From Pseudomonas vancouverensis (GTDB lineage: Bacteria > Pseudomonadota > Gammaproteobacteria > Pseudomonadales > Pseudomonadaceae), in contig NZ_RRZK01000008.1 of NCBI RefSeq assembly GCF_004348895.1, forward strand, positions 1 to 64,000: 64,000 nucleotides of DNA, read 5' to 3'. Under the pieces are notes generated by a model. That model was not told where the DNA came from. It saw only the letters and a program-made list of their open reading frames with translations, and searched no databases. Position 1 is the stretch's first letter. Each line of letters opens with the position of its first letter. Shown one piece after another: positions 8,943-17,713 of this stretch. A program made the translations under genes and the position numbers.

Positions 8943-9090
8943 GTCGTTCTCCGTCTTCATATTCGGGTTGGAACGTTGATGAACATTGCAACGTGCTGCC
9001 AGGTTCATTTCATCAACACGCCAGCGCCGGGGTTTATTCGGAAACATTCCGGATAAAAATGCGACGTAACAGCAGATCCCTTGCCAAAGG

Positions 9091-10287
9091 TCAGTGAATA
9101 CTGGAGGCCAGCTCGAAAATCGGGATGTACATCAGGATCACGATCACCCCGATCAACAGGCCGATGAAGGTCATCAACAGGGGCTCGAACAAGCGTACGA
9201 ACCACTCGATCCAGCGACTGATTTCTTCGTCGTAGAAGTCGGCGCTGCGCTCCATCATCTGTCCCAGGTTGCCGGACTGCTCACCTGCGCGTAGCAGGCG
9301 CAGGGACACGGGGGTGACCAGGTGATTGAGCTCCAGCGCGGTCGACAGCGATTGCCCCTCACGCACCCGGTCGCAGGCCTGATCCAGGCGTCCGCGCGAG
9401 GCCACGGTGAGCAGGTTGCGCACCATGCCCATGGCGGTGACGAGGGGAATGCCGCCCTGCAACAGAATCCCCAGCGACCGATAGAAGCGCGCCAGTTCGT
9501 ACATGAAGATGCGTTGATGCACCGCCGGCAATTTTTCGATCAGGCGATCCAGTCCCCGACGAAAGGCCGGGTGACGCTTGAGCAGGACAAGCGTGGTGAT
9601 GATCGCCAGCAAACCGCCGAAGAACTCACCCTGGTGCGCGTGCAGGAACATGCCGCTGCTCATCAGGATCTGCGACAGCCACGGCAGGTTCGAGCCCAGC
9701 CCTTCGAACACCAGGCTGAAACGCGGCACCACGTAACCCATCAGAAACAGCACCACGCCACCGCCCACCACCAACAGCAGCATCGGGTAGATCGAGGCGC
9801 TGATAATCTTTTGGCGAACCTCGTCCATGCGCTGGCGATAGCTGACGTAGCGGCCCAGGGCATCACCCACGGCGCCGGTCTTTTCGCTCGATTGCACCAG
9901 TGCCACATACAGCGGCGGGAACACCGCCGACAACTGCCCCAGCGCCTGGGAAAACGACTTGCCCTCGTACAGCAATCGCACCAGCTCACTGAGGGTCTTG
10001 CGTGCCTGGGGCGCGGATTCCTTTTCCGCCAGGCTTTCCAGCGCATCGATCAATGGCAGCCCGGCATTGAGCAGCGTGGTCAGCTCCTGGCTGAACAACA
10101 CCAGGTTGAAGCTCTCGCGCTGATGCAGGCGCAACGCTCGCCAATGACGCTCGGCGTGCAGGCTGACCACGCGCAGGCCCTGGTCTTCGGCAATGCGCCG
10201 GGCTTCGCTGTCACCCGGTGCTTCGACGGTCATCGAGACGACACCGGCCTTGCCGACGGCTTTGATGTGAAAACGCAGGCTGGCCAT
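9091..10287 (-). CDS. gspF: Type II secretion inner-membrane platform protein GspF
   Basis: A 398-residue GspF/PilC-family protein with the expected repeated cytoplasmic domains: FSQELTTLLNAGLPLIDALE near 65-85 and FYRSLGILLQGGIPLVTAM near 270. It has three hydrophobic helices (about 170-195, 220-240 and the C-terminal 370-392). It forms the inner-membrane platform that couples the ATPase to pseudopilus growth. It starts five bases after gspG and is transcribed with it, away from the rest of the secretion genes at 23693-33316. No second gspF is seen in the window, so this copy probably serves that machine. Confidence 0.94.
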   Translation of the reverse strand: MASLRFHIKAVGKAGVVSMTVEAPGDSEARRIAEDQGLRVVSLHAERHWRALRLHQRESFNLVLFSQELTTLLNAGLPLIDALESLAEKESAPQARKTLSELVRLLYEGKSFSQALGQLSAVFPPLYVALVQSSEKTGAVGDALGRYVSYRQRMDEVRQKIISASIYPMLLLVVGGGVVLFLMGYVVPRFSLVFEGLGSNLPWLSQILMSSGMFLHAHQGEFFGGLLAIITTLVLLKRHPAFRRGLDRLIEKLPAVHQRIFMYELARFYRSLGILLQGGIPLVTAMGMVRNLLTVASRGRLDQACDRVREGQSLSTALELNHLVTPVSLRLLRAGEQSGNLGQMMERSADFYDEEISRWIEWFVRLFEPLLMTFIGLLIGVIVILMYIPIFELASSIH

Positions 10288-10292
10288 GGCGG

Positions 10293-10727
10293 TCAGTTCC
10301 AGTTGGTGACTTCGGCGTTTTCGCCTTCGCCGCCGGGCTGTCCGTCCTTGCCCAGGGACAGCAGGTCGTACTCGCTGTTTTCACCGGGATAGCGATAGGT
10401 GTAGTTGCGGCCCCAAGGGTCCAGCGGCAGTTTTTTCTGCAGATAAGGGCCGGTCCAGCGCGGCTCGTCCGCAGGTGCGGTGACCAGCGCCTGCAAGCCT
10501 TGTTCGGTCGACGGGTAATGGCCGACCTCCAGCCGGTACAGGTCCAGCGCCTTGCTCAAACCTTCTATTTGCGCCTTGGCCACTTTCACTTCCGAGCGGC
10601 CCAACTGGGCGAAATACTTCGGCGCCACGATGCCGGCCAACAGCCCCAGCACCACCAGTACCACCAACAGTTCGAGCAGGGTGAACCCGGATTGGGTTGG
10701 CCGGGCACAGCACAGACGCTGATTCAT
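10293..10727 (-). CDS. gspG: Major pseudopilin GspG
   Basis: A 144-residue pseudopilin. The prepilin peptidase site is SG/FTLLE, with Glu at +5 of the mature protein. The C-terminal part has typical GspG features: YPSTEQGLQALV, LPLDPWGRNYTYRYPG, YDLLSLGKDGQPGGEGE and a final NW. GspG builds the type II pseudopilus; the Asp/Gly-rich end usually binds calcium. The start at 10727 is set by GAGGTC upstream and the normal 14-residue leader. A prepilin peptidase is not present in the window and must be supplied elsewhere. Confidence 0.96.
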   Translation of the reverse strand: MNQRLCCARPTQSGFTLLELLVVLVVLGLLAGIVAPKYFAQLGRSEVKVAKAQIEGLSKALDLYRLEVGHYPSTEQGLQALVTAPADEPRWTGPYLQKKLPLDPWGRNYTYRYPGENSEYDLLSLGKDGQPGGEGENAEVTNWN

Positions 10728-10770
10728 GATGACCTCACACAGTCGGCAGAAGAGTCGCTGGGTGTGCTCA

Positions 10771-10786
10771 TGCAATTGCCATGCTC
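10771..10786 (-). promoter_or_regulatory. Possible sigma-54 promoter of gspG-gspF (weak)
   Basis: Read on the minus strand, GAGCATGGCAATTGCA matches the -12 element TTGCA and part of the -24 element, but has AG in place of the conserved GG. It lies 44 bases upstream of gspG. The CCCC...GGGG palindrome at 10887-10901 sits at about -135 from the start site it would give, similar to the oxidase gene. Confidence 0.35.
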
Positions 10787-10835
10787 ACACTCGGTCATCC
10801 TTCTGTACCCCCCGTTCTACGGGCCTTTGCCGTTA

Positions 10836-10851
10836 CGGCACAGTGCTTGCG
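10836..10851 (+). promoter_or_regulatory. Sigma-54 promoter upstream of the lytic transglycosylase
   Basis: CGGCACAGTGCTTGCG has GG and GC with the required ten-base spacing and a near-consensus -24/-12 form. It lies about 70 bases upstream of the transglycosylase ATG at 10923. Confidence 0.65.
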
Positions 10852-10875
10852 TATGGCTGATTTACCAAAGGTCAG

Positions 10876-10901
10876 TGGGGCATTAGCCCCAATTTTCGGG
10901 G
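10876..10901. promoter_or_regulatory. G/C-run palindromes between gspG and the transglycosylase
   Basis: Two overlapping palindromes, TGGGGCATTAGCCCCA and CCCCAATTTTCGGGG, resemble the CCCC-N6-GGGG sites near the other sigma-54 promoters, though the second has a seven-base spacer. They could be activator sites for the divergent genes or an RNA hairpin in the plus-strand leader. Confidence 0.4.
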
Positions 10902-10922
10902 CCGGGCAGGGGAGGCACAGAC

Positions 10923-11531
10923 ATGAAAACAATCGCCACAGGATTGCTCGGTTTGCTCGTGTTGAGCGGTGCCGCCCAGGCTGACGTGTTTGTCTCCCGG
11001 GACGCCAAGGGCGGCTATGTGCTGTCCAACGTCCACCGCCCCGGCCGCCACTATGAAAAGGTCATCCGCGAGCCCGCAGCGGCGGTTGTGAGTCTCGATC
11101 AGCAACCGCAAATGATCGCCGCGCAACCCTATGCCGAGCTGGTCTCGGCAGCGGCCACCGCCAACGAACTACCCGCCGCGTTGCTGCACGCGGTGATCAA
11201 GACCGAATCGGCCTACAACCCCAGCGCGCTGTCCCCCAAGGGCGCTGGCGGCCTGATGCAACTGATGCCCGAAACCGCCCGTGAAATGGGCGTGACCAAC
11301 GTCTACGACCCCAAGGCCAACATCCAGGGTGGAGCACGTTATCTCAAGCGCTTGATGACGATGTTCGACAACGATATTCGCCTCGCCGTGGCGGCCTACA
11401 ACGCCGGGCCGCAAGCGGTGCTCAGCCGCGGCAACGTGGTCCCGCCGTTCGCCGAAACCCAGCGTTATGTGCCCAGCGTCCTCAACCAGTACCGGCGCTT
11501 GCAGGGGCTGTCGGCGGATGCACCGTTGTGA
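10923..11531 (+). CDS. Periplasmic lytic transglycosylase (SLT family)
   Basis: A 202-residue protein with a signal peptide cleaved after AAQA (residue 20), a short DUF4124-like start (DVFVSRDAKGGYVLSN) and a soluble lytic transglycosylase domain. The catalytic Glu95 lies in IKTESAYNP, followed by SPKGAGGLMQLMP, NIQGGARYL and AAYNAGPQAV. It cleaves peptidoglycan; such small SLT enzymes often open the wall for secretion machines or pili. AGGGGAGG at 10908-10915 is a strong ribosome site. Its place between gspGF and the oxidase suggests a role in assembling the secretion apparatus. Confidence 0.93.
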   Translation: MKTIATGLLGLLVLSGAAQADVFVSRDAKGGYVLSNVHRPGRHYEKVIREPAAAVVSLDQQPQMIAAQPYAELVSAAATANELPAALLHAVIKTESAYNPSALSPKGAGGLMQLMPETAREMGVTNVYDPKANIQGGARYLKRLMTMFDNDIRLAVAAYNAGPQAVLSRGNVVPPFAETQRYVPSVLNQYRRLQGLSADAPL

Positions 11532-11552
11532 GCGGTTTTACCGGGCCGGTTT

Positions 11553-11568
11553 TCCCCAATAGTGGGGA
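11553..11568. promoter_or_regulatory. Palindromic activator-like site upstream of the oxidase gene
   Basis: TCCCCAATAGTGGGGA is a perfect six-base inverted repeat with a four-base centre. It lies about 133 bases upstream of the start expected from the sigma-54 promoter at 11667-11682 and matches two sites at 23464-23526. A further G/C-run cluster, TGGGGAATTTCCCCC, is at 11602-11616. Confidence 0.6.
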
Positions 11569-11666
11569 CATGATGGCCCCGGCGAGAAAGTGGGGATTGG
11601 GTGGGGAATTTCCCCCGACTTATCAACTCGCACTTATAACTTACTGATTAATCGAATGATTTTTTG

Positions 11667-11682
11667 TGGCATGCGGATTGCT
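11667..11682 (+). promoter_or_regulatory. Sigma-54 promoter of the multicopper oxidase gene
   Basis: TGGCATGCGGATTGCT fits the consensus TGGCAYR-N4-TTGCW exactly, with correct GG-GC spacing. It lies 53 bases before the oxidase ATG. Known background: MnxR, the response regulator required for Mn(II) oxidation in P. putida GB-1, is of the sigma-54-activating type. Confidence 0.88.
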
Positions 11683-11735
11683 CTGGACGATTTGACGAGA
11701 ACCGTTCCCTGTTAACCGCAGCGAGGTCCGAGACC

Positions 11736-14700
11736 ATGATCGGCATAACCCACGCTCCGTCCCTGATCAATTTGCTGTTGTTGGTGACCTCGATGCTCGG
11801 CATCGAAATCGCCAACGCGGCGGCACGTTGTGAACGCAACCTGGTGGCCAACGTCGTGGCGTTCGATCAGCCGCTGATGTTCAATCGCCTGGGTGCGCAG
11901 AACGTCAACGGCATGATGTTCGCCCTGCGTCGTGACGTAGTCGATGACCATGATCGCTCGCTGGCCCAGGGCGGCGTCGCGGTGCCGGGTAAAGTCTCGC
12001 TGCGTCCGGACAAGCGTCCACGCCCGTTGGTGCTGCGGGTCGCTGCCGGTGACTGCCTGACCATCAATCTGCAGAACCTGCTGGCGTATCAGGCCAACCC
12101 CGGCTCCGGCTCCCACAACGAGGGTGAGGAGGGCGAAGTCGAATTCGGTAAAAACGCCGAGAACTTCAAGGCCGATGAGCAGGTCGCTGACCGCCATGTC
12201 GGCTTTCAGGTCAATGGCCTGCAGGCGGTCAACAGCATCGATGACATCGCCTCCTTTACCGGGCGCAACGGCAACAGCCTGATCGCGCCCGGCGGCAGTC
12301 GCTCCTACACCTTGTACGCCGAACGTGAGGGGGCGTTCGACGTCAGCAGCCGTGGGGCGACCTTCGGTGGCGAGGGCGGTGCCGGCAACAACGCCAACGG
12401 CCTGTTCGCGCAAGTGGTGGTGGTACCCAAGGGTGGACGTACCTACCGCAATACCCTGACCGAAGAAGAAATGCGCCTGGCCAGCACCGGTCGCACGCCC
12501 GCCGGCCAGCCCATCGTCGACTACCAGGCGCGCTACCCGCAACGCGAGCCGTGGATTCGTGAAGGCAAGGCCGGTGCGCCGATCATCAACATGGTCGACG
12601 GCAACGAAATCATCTCCAGTGAAAGCGATGCGATCGTGATGGGCAGCAACCCTGACGGCAGCTTCCCGCCGTCGACCTATCCGCTGGAAGCCCTGGGCAA
12701 ACGCAACCCGGCGCTGCCCAATCGGCTGGAGCCGTTCCGTGATTTCGCCGCGCAGTTCCAGGATGAAACCGCCGTCACCCAGGCCTTCCCGGGTTACTGG
12801 GCAGACCCGGTCATGGGCCATGTGCTGGAGCCGACCCGCGACTCCTTCATGATCAACTACGGTTCCGGTGGCATGGGCGCCGAGGTGGTCGCCAACCGTC
12901 TTGGCGTGGGGCCGATGCACGATTGCCTGTCGTGCGCTTATGAAGAATTCTTCCTCAGCTCGCACACCGTCGGCGACGTGGCAATGCTGGTGGACGTGCC
13001 GGCCAACGCCGGCCTGGAAAACATCCGCCCAGGCGAAGTACCACGCGCCGATCAGGTTGGGGTCAAGGCCACCATGGCGCTGTACCCGTCGGAGCCGTCC
13101 AACGTCGCCCACAGCTACATCGGCGACTTCGTCAAATTCCGCAACACCCACAACGGCTACGAACACCACATCTTCCATTTGCACGGCCATCAGTGGCTGT
13201 ACAACCCCAACGATGACAACACCGACTACCTCGACGCCCAGGGCATCGGCCCGGGCGCCGGTTATACCTATGAAATCGCCAACGGCGGCTCGGGCAACCG
13301 CAACCGCGTGGCCGGCGATGCCATTTACCACTGCCACTTCTACCCGCACTTCGCCCAGGGCATGTGGGCGATGTGGCGGGTGCACGACGTATTTGAGGAA
13401 GGCACCAAACTAGAAGTTTCCCAGCAGGGCGGCGACGGTTTCCACCAGGAACCTTATGCGCTGCGCAGTGGTAAACCGGCAGCTGGGGCGCGGGCTTTGC
13501 CCGATGGTGAAATCATTGCCGGCACGCCGATTCCAGCGGTCGTACCCTTGCCCGGCAAAGCCATGGCACCGATGCCCGGCAAAGTCGCCGTGGTACCGAA
13601 AGTCGGCGAGGCGCTGGTCGCCAGGGGCGATGACGAGGCAGAGGGCGACGATGACGGCGAGCATCAGGGCGGACCCCGTGCGGTCGGCTCGCTGGCGCTG
13701 GTCGATCGCAGCGAAGCCAACCGCAATGCCGACGGCAGCCTGAAAAACCCCGGCTATCCGTTCTGGATCGGCGGCATGGAAACCTCGGTTGGCCAGCGTC
13801 CACCGACGCCACCACTGGACATGCTCGACGCCGCCAAGGCCACGTCCCTGAAAAACAGCGGCAACAGCCTCTGGGCCAACCTCGACCCGACTCAATCGGG
13901 CGGCTGGGATGGAGGTCTGGGGCGGCACTCGCTGGACGGTTACTCCGCCGGTGGCGAAGCCAACACCGTGACCACCTCCCTGGACTTCTCCAAGTCCGTG
14001 ACCCGGGCCAAACCGCTGTACCTGCCGGAAGAGGGCACCGAAGTCGAACAGGCGGCCATGGCCTTCCACGCCAAGAAAGACCACCCCAGCTTCGCCCTGT
14101 TGCCGGGCAATCAAGTGGTGGCGAAAAACTTCCGCACCAACGGTGCCTTGCCGATTGCCGGCGCGCCTTATTACGAGCCGTGCATGGATGACCGCGCCAA
14201 ACGCCTGACCAGCAGCGCCGGTGTCGGTGAGTTCAACAGCGGCGAGCGTCTGGACGGCATGTCCTTCACCGGGGCTTCGGCGTTCACCGCCGATCGCCCG
14301 CGCATCTACAAGGCGGCGAACATCCAGTTCGACGCGGTGTACAACAAGGTCGGCTACCACTTCCCGCAAGCGCGCATCCTCGCGTTGTGGGAAGACGCTT
14401 GGCCTGTGATCAGCAAGCAGCGTCCGCCAGAGCCGCTGGTGATGCGCATGAACACCTTCGACTGCGTGCAGTACCAGCAGACCAACCTGGTGCCCGCCAC
14501 CTATGAGATGGACGACTACCAAGTGCGCACGCCGACCGATGTGATCGGCCAGCACATTCACCTGCCCAAGTGGGACCTGACCTCGGCGGACGGCTCGTCC
14601 AACGGCTGGAACTACGAAGACGGCGTGCTTTCCCCCGGCGCCGTGGTTGAACGTATTCACGCTATTCGCGAATTCAACCAGTGCGAAGGCGCTGACCCGC

Positions 14701-17549
14701 GTGACGGTACGCCGGCCTGTCCGCAAGCCAAGGCGCATCCGTTCTTCGGCCAATACGGCCGGGCCGACTGGATGGGCGCGCGCACGGCGATGCAACGCTG
14801 GTTTGTCGATCCGGTGATCAACACCAAGGGTGTCGACCGAGGCCTGGGCACCATTTTCACCCACGACCACCTCGGCCCATCGACGCACCAGCAGATCGGT
14901 CTGTACGCCACGGTGCTGGCGGAGCCGGCCGGTTCCACCTGGTTCCATGCCGAAACCGGCGAGCCGTTGTACAGCGGCGCGCGCTCGGACGGCGGGCCGA
15001 CTTCATGGCAAGCGGTGATCTCCACCGGTGACCTGGACGGTGACGGCAAGAACGACAGCTTCCGTGAGTTCTTCCTCGAGTACAGCGACTTCCAGCACGC
15101 CTATGAAGCCGGGGTCTATGTCGGTGCCGGTCCCAATGGCATTCCCAATCCGCAGGCGTTCCCGGCGACCGCCGACAGCTTCCGCTACGCGATCAATCCA
15201 CCGGTGCGCAACAACGCCGGCACGCTGCTTGAGTTGGTGGTCGAGGCCCGTGGCGGGATCAAGCCAGGCTGCCCGAGCCGACCCTGCCCGCAGGCCATCT
15301 CGGTGGATGACCCGGGCATGTTCGTGGTCAATTACCGCAACGAACCGCTGGGCCTGAGGGTGTTCGACCCGAACAAGGTCGGTCCGGACGGCAAGCGTGG
15401 CATGCAGGCCGACGGCCTCGGTGGCGACCTCTCGTACGCCATGCAGAGCCGTACCGACCGTGCCATCCCGGCAATGAACCTGGCGCCGAACCTGGTGACC
15501 TCGGCCACCGGCCCCACTGGCGGCACCACGCTGTTCCCGCCGCACATCAACCGTGGCGGTGCGGAGCCGGGCGACCCGTTCACGCCGATGCTGCGCACCT
15601 ACACCGGTGACAACGTGCGACTGCGGGTGCATGCCGGCGGTCACGAGGAGGAGCACAACGTCACCCTGCACGGCGTGAAGTGGCTGCAAAGCGGAACCGG
15701 CTACGGCAACAGCTCCAACTCGGGCTGGCGTGCGTCGCAGATGGTCGGGATCTCCGAGCAGATGGGCTTCATTGCTCCGGTGTCGATGCTCTCCAGTTCC
15801 GCGGCGACCACCGGTGATTACCTGTACTCGATGGACGCCTCCATCGAAGGCTACTGGAATGGTATCTGGGGTGTGATGCGCAACTACACGGCGCAACGCA
15901 ACGACCTGTTCGCCCTGCCGAACAACCCGAAACCGGCGGGCATGCGCAACACCGTGGCGTTCGATGGCACCTGCCCACGGATCAGCGCCAACCCCAACGG
16001 CATCGGTACGCGCCCGACCGTGCAGCGCAATTACGAGGTGGTGGCGGCGCTGGCCAACGACATCCTGAGCAATCCGCTGGGGCTGTCGATCGGCGACCCG
16101 GCCGGTCTTGGCCAGCACGTCGGCGGGCCGTTGAATCCGGCCGGTGGCACCCTGGTGTTCAACTCGCGCACGGTGAGCATTCCACAGGTCACCGTGACCG
16201 ATCCGGAGGACGGCGAGACCGTCACCATCGGTGGCCAGAGCGGGCCGCTCCATGACCCGACCGCGATCCTCTACGTGCGCAAATCCGACCTTGATCCCAC
16301 CACCGGCAAGCTCAAGCCCGGTGTGCCGGTCGAGCCGCTGGTACTGCGAGCGGCGGCAGGTGACTGCCTCAACATCACCCTGGAAAACCGTCTGCCGAGC
16401 GTGATGCCGGACCTCGCCCAGACCGCGATCCTGCAGGGCCTGGTCAAGCGTGATCGCAACGGTGGCGACGGCTCGACCACCTTCAACAACAACCTGCTGC
16501 GGCCGTCCAGCCATGTGGGACTGCATGCGCAGTTGCTGGCCTATGACATCACCAAGTCCGACGGCACCAACGTCGGTGCCAACCCGATCCAGACCGTGCC
16601 ACCGCGAGTCGGCAACAGCGGCGCCTACCCGACGCGAACCTACCAGTACTACGCCGGGCACCTGGAGCGTGAAGGCAAGCCGATCACTCAACTGGGCCGC
16701 AGCGTCGACAACATCAACGCCACGGCGGTGGAGTTTGGCGGGCTGAACTTCACCCCGGCGGACGTGATCAAGCAGCCGCAAAAAGGCCTCGGCGGTGCGA
16801 TGAGCGTCCTGCCGGTCGGCGCCACCTGGGTTGAGGATGCCAAGCGTGCGTCGGCCACGGTCACGGCAGCGGGGCAGGCGGTTTATCGCGACTTCGCGAT
16901 GGTCTGGCAACGCGCCTTGAACCTGCGCTGGGCCAATGGTCGGCCGGTGGAAGGCATCGCGTCCGAAGGCCTGGGGGTGCCGAACGATCCGAAGGACAAC
17001 GCCGGCATGGCCATCAACTACAAGACCGAGCCACTGTGGTATCGCTTCGGCCTCGCCCCGGACGCGCCGTTCGGTCGCGCCGACGGTGCCGGCTACGGTG
17101 ACGTGCCTAACGCGCACATGGCCTACAGCAATGCGCTGGTCGGTGGCGATCCGCAGACGCCGGTGTTCTACGTCAAGCCGGGGCAACCGTTCCGCACCCA
17201 CGTGCTGATGCCCACCGGCGGCAGTCGCGGCGCGACCTTCCAGCTCGACGGTCACGTCTGGTCGGTCAACCCGTTCCTGGCGGAGAAGAACGACGTCGAC
17301 GGCTACCCGATGGGGGCGCCGGGGGTGGGCTCCGTACGCTTCGGCCTGAACCCGATGTCGATGTACATCGGTGCCCGCGAGAGCGTGCTGCCGGCGGCGC
17401 ACTTCAGCGCCATGCACCCGAGCGCCGGTGGCGCCAATGCGATCGCCGGGGACTACCTGTTCCGCGACAACGCATCGTTCGGCAATGCCGCCGGGTTGTG
17501 GGGGTTGTTGCGGGTGACCAATGAACCGGAGCCGGCACCGGCGCCTTAG
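11736..17549 (+). CDS. Giant secreted multicopper oxidase, MnxG/McoA-type, probable Mn(II) oxidase
   Basis: A 1937-residue multicopper oxidase with a signal peptide ending near IANA (residue 27). Copper motifs seen: HHIFHLHGHQW (477-487), YHCHFYPHFAQGMW (531-544) with type-1 ligands Cys533, His538 and Met543, QHIHL (939-943), HDHLGPSTHQQ (1043-1053) and HNVTLHGVKW (1307-1316). The segment PLVLRVAAGDC (97-107) recurs as PLVLRAAAGDC (1534-1544), showing internal duplication. An EF-hand-like DLDGDGKND is at 1099-1107, and an acidic linker lies near 630-650. The start at 11736 follows GAGGT; an upstream GTG would overlap the promoter. Size and motifs fit the Mn oxidases of P. putida GB-1; MnxG and McoA cannot be told apart by eye, so no symbol is given. 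Confidence 0.88.
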   Translation: MIGITHAPSLINLLLLVTSMLGIEIANAAARCERNLVANVVAFDQPLMFNRLGAQNVNGMMFALRRDVVDDHDRSLAQGGVAVPGKVSLRPDKRPRPLVLRVAAGDCLTINLQNLLAYQANPGSGSHNEGEEGEVEFGKNAENFKADEQVADRHVGFQVNGLQAVNSIDDIASFTGRNGNSLIAPGGSRSYTLYAEREGAFDVSSRGATFGGEGGAGNNANGLFAQVVVVPKGGRTYRNTLTEEEMRLASTGRTPAGQPIVDYQARYPQREPWIREGKAGAPIINMVDGNEIISSESDAIVMGSNPDGSFPPSTYPLEALGKRNPALPNRLEPFRDFAAQFQDETAVTQAFPGYWADPVMGHVLEPTRDSFMINYGSGGMGAEVVANRLGVGPMHDCLSCAYEEFFLSSHTVGDVAMLVDVPANAGLENIRPGEVPRADQVGVKATMALYPSEPSNVAHSYIGDFVKFRNTHNGYEHHIFHLHGHQWLYNPNDDNTDYLDAQGIGPGAGYTYEIANGGSGNRNRVAGDAIYHCHFYPHFAQGMWAMWRVHDVFEEGTKLEVSQQGGDGFHQEPYALRSGKPAAGARALPDGEIIAGTPIPAVVPLPGKAMAPMPGKVAVVPKVGEALVARGDDEAEGDDDGEHQGGPRAVGSLALVDRSEANRNADGSLKNPGYPFWIGGMETSVGQRPPTPPLDMLDAAKATSLKNSGNSLWANLDPTQSGGWDGGLGRHSLDGYSAGGEANTVTTSLDFSKSVTRAKPLYLPEEGTEVEQAAMAFHAKKDHPSFALLPGNQVVAKNFRTNGALPIAGAPYYEPCMDDRAKRLTSSAGVGEFNSGERLDGMSFTGASAFTADRPRIYKAANIQFDAVYNKVGYHFPQARILALWEDAWPVISKQRPPEPLVMRMNTFDCVQYQQTNLVPATYEMDDYQVRTPTDVIGQHIHLPKWDLTSADGSSNGWNYEDGVLSPGAVVERIHAIREFNQCEGADPRDGTPACPQAKAHPFFGQYGRADWMGARTAMQRWFVDPVINTKGVDRGLGTIFTHDHLGPSTHQQIGLYATVLAEPAGSTWFHAETGEPLYSGARSDGGPTSWQAVISTGDLDGDGKNDSFREFFLEYSDFQHAYEAGVYVGAGPNGIPNPQAFPATADSFRYAINPPVRNNAGTLLELVVEARGGIKPGCPSRPCPQAISVDDPGMFVVNYRNEPLGLRVFDPNKVGPDGKRGMQADGLGGDLSYAMQSRTDRAIPAMNLAPNLVTSATGPTGGTTLFPPHINRGGAEPGDPFTPMLRTYTGDNVRLRVHAGGHEEEHNVTLHGVKWLQSGTGYGNSSNSGWRASQMVGISEQMGFIAPVSMLSSSAATTGDYLYSMDASIEGYWNGIWGVMRNYTAQRNDLFALPNNPKPAGMRNTVAFDGTCPRISANPNGIGTRPTVQRNYEVVAALANDILSNPLGLSIGDPAGLGQHVGGPLNPAGGTLVFNSRTVSIPQVTVTDPEDGETVTIGGQSGPLHDPTAILYVRKSDLDPTTGKLKPGVPVEPLVLRAAAGDCLNITLENRLPSVMPDLAQTAILQGLVKRDRNGGDGSTTFNNNLLRPSSHVGLHAQLLAYDITKSDGTNVGANPIQTVPPRVGNSGAYPTRTYQYYAGHLEREGKPITQLGRSVDNINATAVEFGGLNFTPADVIKQPQKGLGGAMSVLPVGATWVEDAKRASATVTAAGQAVYRDFAMVWQRALNLRWANGRPVEGIASEGLGVPNDPKDNAGMAINYKTEPLWYRFGLAPDAPFGRADGAGYGDVPNAHMAYSNALVGGDPQTPVFYVKPGQPFRTHVLMPTGGSRGATFQLDGHVWSVNPFLAEKNDVDGYPMGAPGVGSVRFGLNPMSMYIGARESVLPAAHFSAMHPSAGGANAIAGDYLFRDNASFGNAAGLWGLLRVTNEPEPAPAP

Positions 17550-17580
17550 CGGTAGATGAATGAGGAGGGCATGGCCCTCC

Positions 17581-17668
17581 TGTGGGAGCGAGCTTGCTCG
17601 CGATGAATACACCGCGGTTTTGCGTGGTGCGGCGGATGACGCCATCGCGAGCAAGCTCGCTCCCACAA
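17581..17668. repeat. REPIN between the oxidase and YncE-like genes
   Basis: GTGGGAGCGAGCTTGCTCGC and GCGAGCAAGCTCGCTCCCAC face each other. In the transcript the element could fold into a hairpin that lowers expression or protects the oxidase mRNA from 3' decay. Confidence 0.95.
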
Positions 17669-17713
17669 GGGATGCGCTTGAGGCTGGAACAGTTCTGCAA
17701 GGGGAGATGTGAC

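Noticed and set aside
8214..8979. Long plus-strand open frames across the glycine-rich gene
   Set aside because: They mirror the GC-rich repeats; only the minus frame has a signal peptide and a ribosome site.
8986..9001. Possible sigma-54 promoter for the glycine-rich gene
   Set aside because: TGGCAGCACGTTGCA on the minus strand has one base too few between GG and GC, and no CCCC-N6-GGGG site is near.
11664..11735. Upstream GTG start for the oxidase
   Set aside because: It would overlap the sigma-54 promoter and lacks a ribosome site; the ATG at 11736 begins the signal peptide.
15003..17666. Long antisense frame (about 890 residues) across the oxidase gene
   Set aside because: High-GC shadow frame with Arg/His/Gln-rich composition and no start site; similar shadows lie at 1726-4413, 20293-22590 and 23696-25909.
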